Below are positions 1 to 4,872 of a stretch of DNA of 5,744 nt, in pieces. Both the position numbers and the translations under genes were made by a program. The notes beneath the pieces are model-generated. The model worked only from the letters and a program-made list of their open reading frames with translations, did not search any database and was not told the origin of the DNA. This stretch comes from Methanobacteriaceae archaeon (GTDB lineage: Archaea > Methanobacteriota > Methanobacteria > Methanobacteriales > Methanobacteriaceae). Numbering within the stretch: the first letter of the stretch is position 1; the number at the start of each line of letters is the position of its first letter. The stretch lies in NCBI GenBank assembly GCA_030681145.1, contig JAUXXK010000100.1, positions 1 through 5,744 on the forward strand, given 5' to 3'.

Positions 1-761
1 AATATTCTTAATTTCAATGTGTTTTTTATAGTTTTATCTTCAATAGTAGTGTCGATTATGTAAAGAGCAGATATAATAATTATTATTTTTAGCGGGAACA
101 TTACAAATGCTGTTCCTCCCAGATTAGTCAATGCACTAGGGAGTACATGTTGTTCCCAGTACCCATAATAATCAACTGCTACATAAGTTGATGATGCATC
201 AAAAAAATGGGCAGAAAGCACAGCCAAATTAAATTTTTCCTTTAAAAGTTCCCATTTTCTGCCAATCAAGGCAAATATTCCTGTGAATAATGCCCAGAAT
301 CCAATAACATATGATGCAGCTATCAAGTTTATACTTTGAAAACTAAAAATAGGAGGAATGCATATGATTACTCCCACCGTGAAAATTATGAACCTATAAT
401 CATAATTTGTCTTTTTTTCTAGATAAATTGATCCTAAAAGTGTGAATATGGTTGCTAAGCCTGTTAAAACATAAATTCCAGGAGTAACTAGTAAAAGAGA
501 TAATGGATAAATTCCATTATCTACCAGAGCCCTTGTACTTGATCCAAAGAATATAAATGGAATAAGTGGAATAAAAAGGTCTTTAGGATCTTTTTGAATC
601 CATTTAAACATTTTAATGATAAGTATAACGATAACACCTAAAATCAATCCAAAAATGATAGTATTGAATAAAGTGTAACCTGGATGAAGATAAAGGAAAT
701 TCTCCTGAATAAATTGAGAAATTGGTAAATTTAAAGCGGATAAATTAATCTGTGTCGGCAT
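1..761 (-). CDS. DUF63 family archaeal integral membrane protein (3' end cut by window)
   Basis: The frame is open from an ATG at 761 down to base 1, giving 253 residues without a stop, so the C-terminus lies outside the window. Hydrophobic stretches at about residues 30-50, 63-80, 86-113, 123-140, 146-166 and 214-235 indicate a polytopic membrane protein with six or more helices. I recognise the DUF63 pattern from two polar blocks: FFGSSTRALVDNG (71-83) and HFFDASST (185-192) followed by GYWEQHVLP (200-208). The family is archaeal and has no established function. The conserved His, Asp and Glu next to membrane segments could be a catalytic or ion-binding site, but that is inference. No Shine-Dalgarno sequence precedes the ATG and no upstream in-frame ATG was found; a TATA-like box 24 bases upstream suggests a leaderless mRNA. 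A terminator separates it from the upstream PHP gene, so it is probably transcribed independently. The length already seen is close to what I would expect for the family, so little should be missing. Confidence 0.85.
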   Translation of the reverse strand, partial: MPTQINLSALNLPISQFIQENFLYLHPGYTLFNTIIFGLILGVIVILIIKMFKWIQKDPKDLFIPLIPFIFFGSSTRALVDNGIYPLSLLLVTPGIYVLTGLATIFTLLGSIYLEKKTNYDYRFIIFTVGVIICIPPIFSFQSINLIAASYVIGFWALFTGIFALIGRKWELLKEKFNLAVLSAHFFDASSTYVAVDYYGYWEQHVLPSALTNLGGTAFVMFPLKIIIIISALYIIDTTIEDKTIKNTLKLRI

Positions 762-785
762 AAAGATGATTATTGGTGTTATAGG

Positions 786-794
786 ATATTTAAT
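786..794 (-). promoter_or_regulatory. Putative TATA box of the DUF63 gene
   Basis: On the minus strand this reads ATTAAATAT, ending 24 bases before the ATG at 761. That places the expected transcription start at or within a few bases of the ATG, consistent with the lack of a ribosome binding site. The same nine bases lie at a similar distance in front of the DUF1786 gene. The surrounding DNA is so AT-rich that a chance match is possible. Confidence 0.35.
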
Positions 795-816
795 ATTATC
801 GCAAAAAAAGGATATT

Positions 817-845
817 AAAAAAAAATTATAAGTTAAAACTTATAA
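817..845 (-). terminator. Hairpin plus T9 terminator after the PHP gene
   Basis: A perfect inverted repeat with 9-bp arms (TTATAAGTT at 826-834 and AACTTATAA at 837-845, two-base spacer) starts 18 bases past the PHP stop codon. In the minus-strand direction it is followed at once by nine T residues (825-817), and another T7 run lies at 809-803. The stem is nearly all A-T and therefore weak. Archaeal RNA polymerase terminates mainly at oligo-T tracts, so the T runs are probably the active part. The inverted repeat may instead be a protein-binding site. Confidence 0.6.
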
Positions 846-863
846 GTTATAAGTTATTATTTC

Positions 864-1520
864 TCAGTACTCATATACTTTTTTTATTTTTTTGTTAATA
901 ACTTCTTTTAGTATTAAAGGAAGGGGAGTTCTATCACCATAAGCCGTGGTTTTGCCTTGTTTTATGGACTTTAAAATACTTTCTATCGAAAAATCAGCTT
1001 CTACATCCGTCACACAGCTCCCAACCGCGGCAACAAAGTGAGAATCACTAGCCCCAATTTCCGGGATGTTTTTTTCTATAGATAATTTTTTGGCTTTCCA
1101 GTTAGAATATCCAAATATATATCGAGAATTCATAGTTTCAATGGCATCGACAGGCAAATCTTTGATTTTGACAAACAATCCATCCCGATATCTAACAAAA
1201 GGGTGTGGGACAATGGATATCCCACCCATATCGTGAATGGCATCCAAAGTTTCTTCAGGAGAAAGACCTTTTTTTATCTCTTCATTTATACCCAAAGCAA
1301 CTATATGGCCTTTATTACTGGTTAATTCCATAGCAGGAATGATAAGAATATCTTTAAATTCTTTAACTTCTTTTTGAGCAATCAAAGATCCTTTTAAAGT
1401 ATTATGATCCGTTATAGCAATAGCATCCAAACCAATAGCACGTGCCCGTTTGATTATTTCTCGGGGCGTTCCAGTAGCGTCTCCAGAATAAATAGTGTGA
1501 ATATGGGGATCAATTATCAT
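864..1520 (-). CDS. PHP-domain metal-dependent hydrolase
   Basis: This 218-residue protein has a complete PHP (polymerase and histidinol phosphatase) metal site on an expected TIM-like barrel. The visible ligands are H6 and H8 (DPHIHT), D14 (YSGD), H39 (ITDHNTL), E65 (AMELTS), H72 (GHIVALG), H106 (IVPHP), E128, and D159 and H161 (GASDSH). All the usual metal-binding positions appear present, so the protein should be active. Family members are phosphoesterases acting on small phosphates such as histidinol phosphate or nucleotides; the substrate here cannot be read from sequence. The start is ATG at 1520, preceded by GATGAT, a weak match to the archaeal GGTGAT ribosome binding site. It begins 28 bases after the DUF1786 stop codon on the same strand with no terminator between, so the two are very probably co-transcribed. 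A hairpin and T tract follow the gene. Histidinol phosphatase is one possible role, but no histidine genes are nearby. Confidence 0.9.
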   Translation of the reverse strand: MIIDPHIHTIYSGDATGTPREIIKRARAIGLDAIAITDHNTLKGSLIAQKEVKEFKDILIIPAMELTSNKGHIVALGINEEIKKGLSPEETLDAIHDMGGISIVPHPFVRYRDGLFVKIKDLPVDAIETMNSRYIFGYSNWKAKKLSIEKNIPEIGASDSHFVAAVGSCVTDVEADFSIESILKSIKQGKTTAYGDRTPLPLILKEVINKKIKKVYEY

Positions 1521-1548
1521 TTTATCATCTAAAAGTATTTTTAAAAAT

Positions 1549-2583
1549 TTATTTCATAATATGGTGTTTAATGCAATTAATAAGTCCTACTGGTCCGGTC
1601 ATCATTACATCACCTGCAGGTGTAGCATTGTAAACTGGCAATGGAACTTTATCCATCAATTCACGTCGCGGGCCAGTGACCAAAACCTTTTGAATTTTAG
1701 TTATAGGCTCCAAAACCCATGCACCGTGCCCATGATCATCATGAATTTCATCATGAGTAATAGTAGCATCTGCCAGTTTTTTAATGTAGATTTCTATCTT
1801 TTCAGGCGTGAGTGACCCAGTATGATGCTCAAAGATACCTTTTATTTTACCGTTTTCAATAGAAGCAGCTAAAGTATGGCCATTACCTATATCAATAACC
1901 ACATAACTATCAAGATTTTCAACTTGGGGGTCTTTAGTGGCCCCGCACACTGAAGCAAATTTAGAATCCATTAAAAATAATTCAAACTTGGATAATGTTC
2001 TGGAAACTGCTTTCATGCGTGTGAAGTAATCTGGTACATTCCCACGATAAAAAAATTCTTCCGGAGCAATAGGTTTATTCAATTTTTCTCTAATTTTTAA
2101 AAATCGGAAATTACGATCCCCCATCATTTGATTGTAACCATGATCCTGTACAGCAACTCCTAAATAATCAAACTCGAGCTTAATATCAAAAAAAGAGAGT
2201 GCCATGCCAATAGCTCTCAAATCAACATCTTTTAAGTCTATTTTGGCAAAATCCGTGAAATCATCATTATTTCTTTCAGAAACTATTTCAATTCCAAGTT
2301 TTTTAACCTTTTTAAGATCATCTCTTATAGTTTTGGCTGCGTTTTCTTCCATAACCACCCGATATCCTTTTATAAGATGCTTTTCTATGGCTTTATTAAT
2401 TGGCCCACCCCCCATGGTTTCTCCACTGATAAAAATATCTTTGTTTAATTTATTGATTTTTGAAGAGAATATCCTAGTAGGAGAAGGTAAAACAAGTTTA
2501 ATAGAATTTTCAATGTTTTTATGAGAATCATAAAGAAGTATATCTTGGGTGCCTTGACCCACATCTACTGCAAGTATTTTCAT
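1549..2583 (-). CDS. DUF1786 family protein with actin-like (ASKHA) fold
   Basis: This 344-residue protein matches the archaeal DUF1786 family, sometimes labelled 'putative pyruvate formate-lyase activating enzyme', a label with no support in this sequence: there is no radical-SAM CxxxCxxC motif. What can be seen resembles the ASKHA nucleotide-binding fold. There is a phosphate-1-like loop DVGQGTQD (7-14), a second one VVIDIGNGHT (228-237), and glycine-rich C-terminal motifs LVTGP (301-305) and TPAGDVMMTGP (321-331). Other striking blocks are SGETMGGGP (53-61), VAVQDHG (143-149) and the His/Asp-rich HDEIHDDHGHG (277-287), which could bind a metal. The true reaction is unknown. The protein lacks a signal peptide or membrane helix, so it should be cytoplasmic. 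It is the first gene of an apparent operon with the PHP hydrolase downstream. The ATG at 2583 has no ribosome binding site, and a TATA-like box lies 27 bases upstream, suggesting a leaderless or near-leaderless transcript. Confidence 0.85.
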   Translation of the reverse strand: MKILAVDVGQGTQDILLYDSHKNIENSIKLVLPSPTRIFSSKINKLNKDIFISGETMGGGPINKAIEKHLIKGYRVVMEENAAKTIRDDLKKVKKLGIEIVSERNNDDFTDFAKIDLKDVDLRAIGMALSFFDIKLEFDYLGVAVQDHGYNQMMGDRNFRFLKIREKLNKPIAPEEFFYRGNVPDYFTRMKAVSRTLSKFELFLMDSKFASVCGATKDPQVENLDSYVVIDIGNGHTLAASIENGKIKGIFEHHTGSLTPEKIEIYIKKLADATITHDEIHDDHGHGAWVLEPITKIQKVLVTGPRRELMDKVPLPVYNATPAGDVMMTGPVGLINCIKHHIMK

Positions 2584-2610
2584 GTTCTAATATTGAATAA
2601 AGAGTTATTA

Positions 2611-2619
2611 ATATTTAAT
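2611..2619 (-). promoter_or_regulatory. Putative TATA box of the DUF1786-PHP operon
   Basis: The minus strand reads ATTAAATAT, ending 27 bases before the ATG at 2583. This would place transcription start within about 6 bases of the start codon. The sequence and spacing match the candidate box in front of the DUF63 gene. The whole intergenic region is AT-rich, so confidence is limited. Confidence 0.35.
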
Positions 2620-2637
2620 TGAATTAATACGATAATT

Positions 2638-2692
2638 AATTATTATTGATAATAATTTAATATTTATTATAATAAATAATTTATAAATATTT
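2638..2692. repeat. Inverted repeats in the AT-only core of the divergent intergenic region
   Basis: Two inverted repeats lie side by side between the divergent DUF1786 and trpB2 genes. The first has 9-bp arms AATTATTAT (2638-2646) and ATAATAATT (2649-2657) around TG. The second has 9-bp arms AATATTTAT (2659-2667) and ATAAATATT (2683-2691) with a 15-base loop. Nearly every base from 2632 to 2700 is A or T. In such a composition repeats arise easily by chance, so no function is claimed. Confidence 0.4.
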
Positions 2693-2755
2693 AATAGATA
2701 AAGTTCAAACTTCAAATATGTTTAAAGTTTAATTCTGTGTTTTTAATTCATTTGT

Positions 2756-2772
2756 TGTACACATTTATACAA
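2756..2772 (+). promoter_or_regulatory. Candidate TRP boxes (TrpY-type operator) upstream of trpB2
   Basis: A perfect TGTACA (2756-2761) is followed exactly 10 bp, one helical turn, later by TATACA (2766-2771), a five-of-six match. They lie about 26 to 52 bases upstream of the TATA region. In Methanothermobacter thermautotrophicus the repressor TrpY binds TGTACA 'TRP boxes' upstream of the trp operon and of trpB2. The position before trpB2 here makes the same control plausible. The core hexamer is short, and another perfect copy occurs by chance inside the DUF1786 gene (2147-2152). Confidence 0.5.
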
Positions 2773-2797
2773 AAAAGACTTAAATAATACTATGGAG

Positions 2798-2816
2798 TAT
2801 ATATAATTATATAAAT
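2798..2816 (+). promoter_or_regulatory. trpB2 core promoter (TATA region)
   Basis: Two overlapping TATA-like elements are present, TATATATA (2798-2805) and TTATATAAAT (2807-2816). Either would set transcription start at roughly 2825-2840 and give a 5' leader of about 30 to 45 bases containing the GGTGAT ribosome binding site. Confidence 0.6.
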
Positions 2817-2817
2817 T

Positions 2818-2829
2818 GCTAAATTTAGC
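2818..2829. promoter_or_regulatory. 12-bp perfect palindrome near the trpB2 transcription start
   Basis: GCTAAATTTAGC is a perfect 12-bp palindrome directly downstream of the TATA region and overlapping or just preceding the expected start of transcription. A dimeric repressor bound here would block the polymerase. No known regulator is assigned to this sequence. Confidence 0.35.
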
Positions 2830-2861
2830 GACAAATAACCACCCAGAATAATAAATTAAAT

Positions 2862-2867
2862 GGTGAT
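2862..2867 (+). promoter_or_regulatory. Ribosome binding site of trpB2
   Basis: GGTGAT, complementary to the 3' end of archaeal 16S rRNA, lies three bases before the ATG at 2871 and supports that start codon. Confidence 0.75.
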
Positions 2868-2870
2868 CAA

Positions 2871-4172
2871 ATGTACAAAATCTCATTATCTTCTAAAGAA
2901 ATTCCGAAAAAATGGTATAACATAAATGCAGATCTTCCATCCCCACTGCCAGAATACAAAGACTCTGAAGAAGGTGGAAATCTTGAAAATCTGCCAAAAA
3001 TATTTTCTAAAGGTGTTTTAGAACAGGAAATGTCTACTGAAAGATGGATTGATATTCCAAAAGAAATAAGAAACGTTTACAAAATGATAGGTAGGCCTAG
3101 CCCACTATTTCGTGCAAAAAGATTGGAAGAACATCTAGATACTCCCGCAAAAATATTCTACAAACGAGAAGATTATTCCCCTACAGGTAGCCACAAATTA
3201 AACACCGCTATAGCCCAAGCATATTATGCTAAAAAAGATGGAGTAAATCGTTTAACTACTGAAACAGGAGCAGGGCAATGGGGAACTGCTTTATCCCTAG
3301 CTTGTTCAATGCTAGATATGGATTGTACCGTTTACATGGTAAAAGTTTCTTTTAATCAAAAACCATTCCGTAAAACCATTATGGAACTATATGGGGGTGA
3401 AGTAATTCCTTCACCAAGCCCCAACACTGAATTTGGAAGAAAAATACTTTCCGAAAATCCAGAACATCCTGGTTCATTAGGTATTGCCATATCTGAAGCT
3501 ATGGAAGAAGCTTTAAATGATCAAAAAGTTTATTATGCTTTAGGAAGCGTATTAAATCACGTTTTGCTCCATCAGACTATTATAGGATTAGAAACTAAAA
3601 AACAACTGGAAAAAGCTGATGAAACTCCTGATGTTATTGTGGGATGCGTGGGTGGGGGAAGTAACTTTGGTGGTGCGGTGTTTCCATTCATAAAAGATCA
3701 AATTGACGGTAAGATCGATTGTAAATTTATAGCTGCAGAACCTCAATCATGTCCAACATTAACAAAAGGCAAATATTGTTACGATTATGGTGACACGGCC
3801 GGTATGACCCCTCTCATGAAAATGTATACTTTAGGGCATAACTTCATACCCCCATCTGTGCATGCTGGAGGACTCCGTTACCATGGAATGGCACCACAAG
3901 TTGCATTAATGGTTAAAGAAGGATTAGTTGAAGGTAGAACAGTTACTCAAAAAGAAGTATTCGAGAGTGGAATTACTTTTGCTAAAGCAGAAGGAGTTGT
4001 TCCTGCACCAGAAACATGTCACGCCATTAAAGTAGGAATTGATGAAGCAAAAGAATGTAAGAAAACTGGAAAAGAAAAAAACATCATAATAAACTTTTCA
4101 GGACATGGAATGCTTGATTTGAAAGGATATGATGATTATCTAAATGGTAAACTACCTGAAAACAGCAAATAA
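2871..4172 (+). CDS. trpB2: TrpB2-type tryptophan synthase beta chain
   Basis: This PLP enzyme of 433 residues condenses indole with L-serine to give tryptophan. Signature motifs are TGSHKLNTA with PLP-binding lysine K109, ETGAGQWG (131-138) with the expected catalytic glutamate E131, the phosphate-binding glycine loop GGGSN (261-265), and SGHGMLD (410-416), whose serine should contact the pyridine nitrogen. It belongs to the TrpB2 group rather than TrpB1: it is longer than the roughly 400-residue TrpB1, has an extended N-terminus, has ETGAGQWG where TrpB1 typically has ETGAGQHG, carries HAGGLRYHGM (331-340), and has no trpA beside it. TrpB2 proteins generally do not form the classical alpha-beta complex and are thought to salvage free indole; some may use O-phosphoserine. 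The ATG follows a GGTGAT ribosome binding site. Upstream TGTACA boxes suggest TrpY control. A hairpin and T tracts after the stop indicate a single-gene transcript. All catalytic residues expected of the family are present. Confidence 0.95.
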   Translation: MYKISLSSKEIPKKWYNINADLPSPLPEYKDSEEGGNLENLPKIFSKGVLEQEMSTERWIDIPKEIRNVYKMIGRPSPLFRAKRLEEHLDTPAKIFYKREDYSPTGSHKLNTAIAQAYYAKKDGVNRLTTETGAGQWGTALSLACSMLDMDCTVYMVKVSFNQKPFRKTIMELYGGEVIPSPSPNTEFGRKILSENPEHPGSLGIAISEAMEEALNDQKVYYALGSVLNHVLLHQTIIGLETKKQLEKADETPDVIVGCVGGGSNFGGAVFPFIKDQIDGKIDCKFIAAEPQSCPTLTKGKYCYDYGDTAGMTPLMKMYTLGHNFIPPSVHAGGLRYHGMAPQVALMVKEGLVEGRTVTQKEVFESGITFAKAEGVVPAPETCHAIKVGIDEAKECKKTGKEKNIIINFSGHGMLDLKGYDDYLNGKLPENSK

Positions 4173-4181
4173 ATATTAAAT

Positions 4182-4252
4182 TAGAGAGAATAAATAAATT
4201 TCTCTTTATTAATTGCTATCAAGTACTTCTTTTTTTAAATTTTTTATTTTTC
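4182..4252 (+). terminator. Terminator after trpB2
   Basis: A stem formed by AGAGAA (4185-4190) and TTCTCT (4200-4205), extendable outward through a G-T pair to 4182-4208, has a 9-base loop and starts 9 bases after the stop codon. It is followed by several T runs between 4228 and 4250, including T8 (4230-4236 region) and T6 (4240-4245 region). Oligo-T tracts are the usual archaeal termination signal. Confidence 0.6.
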
Positions 4253-4278
4253 TGGATCTCTTTTAAAAGAAATACGTT

Positions 4279-4345
4279 CGATATATATAAATATCATCAT
4301 CGAATTACAATTAAATATTGAATAAACGATTTTTATAAATATCAT
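4279..4345 (+). repeat. Duplicated 19-bp element before the sequon-rich protein gene
   Basis: Two copies at 4279-4297 and 4327-4345 agree at 17 of 19 positions and start exactly 48 bases apart. Both begin CGAT and share the 12-base core TATAAATATCAT. The first copy contains the likely TATA box (ATATATATAAAT, 4281-4292), giving a start of transcription near 4310-4315. The second ends right before the ribosome binding site. They could be a duplicated promoter piece or paired operator sites. Confidence 0.5.
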
Positions 4346-4348
4346 TAA

Positions 4349-4354
4349 GGTGAT
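4349..4354 (+). promoter_or_regulatory. Ribosome binding site of the sequon-rich protein gene
   Basis: GGTGAT lies three bases before the ATG at 4358, the same sequence and spacing as in front of trpB2. It fixes the start codon and is strong evidence that this short reading frame is a real gene. Confidence 0.75.
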
Positions 4355-4357
4355 AAA

Positions 4358-4678
4358 ATGGATTACAAGACTGTTGTAATAGCAGTTATGGCCGTTATAG
4401 TCGTTTTATTGGCGGGCGTAAATGCAATTTTCTTAATGGAACCTGAAACCAGTAATAATACAACACAACTTTCATTAACCAATAATACAACATCAAATAA
4501 TACATATTCAAATAATAATTCATATGGTTCCATAGATGAAGAACCAAGCCATAAAGTTGCTAAAGCTAATATGACTAAAAAAAATAATACTGTAAAGAAC
4601 AATACAGGTTATCCAAATAACACAAATAAAAACAATGGTGATGGTGACACCGACAAACCTTCGGAAAAACCTAATTAA
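4358..4678 (+). CDS. Small membrane-anchored Asn/Thr-rich protein, probably N-glycosylated
   Basis: I do not recognise a family for this 106-residue protein. Residues 5-27 form one strongly hydrophobic helix after a short N-terminus with one lysine, which could be a signal anchor or an uncleaved signal peptide. The remainder is low-complexity and hydrophilic, dominated by Asn, Thr, Ser and Lys. It holds ten N-x-S/T sequons (Asn 33, 34, 42, 43, 47, 53, 71, 76, 81 and 87), which in methanogens can be glycosylated outside the membrane, so an extracellular position is likely. A short acidic segment, SIDEEPS (58-64), splits the tail into two sequon clusters, and the C-terminus is rich in Asp, Lys and Pro. 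There is no catalytic domain, cysteine or sortase-like motif. It has its own TATA box, a good GGTGAT ribosome binding site and a following T tract, so it appears monocistronic. Asn-rich tails are common in AT-rich genomes, and function could be cell-wall association or spacing. Confidence 0.75.
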   Translation: MDYKTVVIAVMAVIVVLLAGVNAIFLMEPETSNNTTQLSLTNNTTSNNTYSNNNSYGSIDEEPSHKVAKANMTKKNNTVKNNTGYPNNTNKNNGDGDTDKPSEKPN

Positions 4679-4698
4679 TTTTTTTTTATTTTTATTTT
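4679..4698 (+). terminator. Oligo-T terminator after the small membrane protein gene
   Basis: Directly after the stop codon come T9 (4679-4687), T5 (4689-4693) and T4 (4695-4698), each separated by a single A. No convincing stem precedes them. Runs of T alone are sufficient for archaeal transcription termination. Confidence 0.55.
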
Positions 4699-4802
4699 AA
4701 ATGTTTTTTAATTGAAATTCTATTCTTAATAATTTCAGTAATATAAATAAATAAATTAATCTAATATATTAAATAATGTCAAAACATATTCTTCTTATAA
4801 GA

Positions 4803-4810
4803 TATAAATT
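4803..4810 (+). promoter_or_regulatory. Putative TATA box of fae-hps
   Basis: TATAAATT lies about 63 bases before the ATG, predicting transcription start near 4830-4835 and a leader of about 40 bases. It is directly preceded by the 10-bp palindrome TCTTATAAGA (4793-4802), which occupies the place of the BRE element and may be a regulator site. The other part of this 194-base gap (4699-4790) is AT-rich and holds only a weak 7-bp inverted repeat (4713-4719 with 4731-4737). Confidence 0.45.
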
Positions 4811-4860
4811 TCATTAATATTTGGTTTTGATAGTATTAATAACAAAAAACTTGAATATTC

Positions 4861-4866
4861 AGGAGG
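4861..4866 (+). promoter_or_regulatory. Strong ribosome binding site of fae-hps
   Basis: AGGAGG lies six bases before the ATG at 4873. It is the strongest Shine-Dalgarno sequence in the window and suggests high translation, as expected for a central metabolic enzyme. Confidence 0.8.
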
Positions 4867-4872
4867 ACTTTA

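Noticed and set aside
1561..1815. Open frame on the plus strand inside the DUF1786 gene
   Set aside because: It is antisense to a well-supported conserved gene, lacks a ribosome binding site and has a composition unlike a real protein.
2147..2152. Perfect TGTACA hexamer
   Set aside because: It is inside the DUF1786 coding sequence, far from any promoter, and is best seen as a chance match.
2204..2524. Second plus-strand open frame inside the DUF1786 gene
   Set aside because: It lies wholly antisense to conserved motifs of DUF1786; its apparent hydrophobicity is a by-product of the complementary codons.
4363..4602. Minus-strand open frame opposite the sequon-rich protein gene
   Set aside because: The plus-strand frame has a TATA box, GGTGAT site and terminator; the minus-strand frame has none of these and is a reflection of the Asn/Thr-rich coding.
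4659..4664. CTTCGG, resembling a UUCG tetraloop of a hairpin terminator near the end of the small protein gene
   Set aside because: The flanking bases cannot form a stem beyond the closing C-G pair; termination is better explained by the T tract after the stop.
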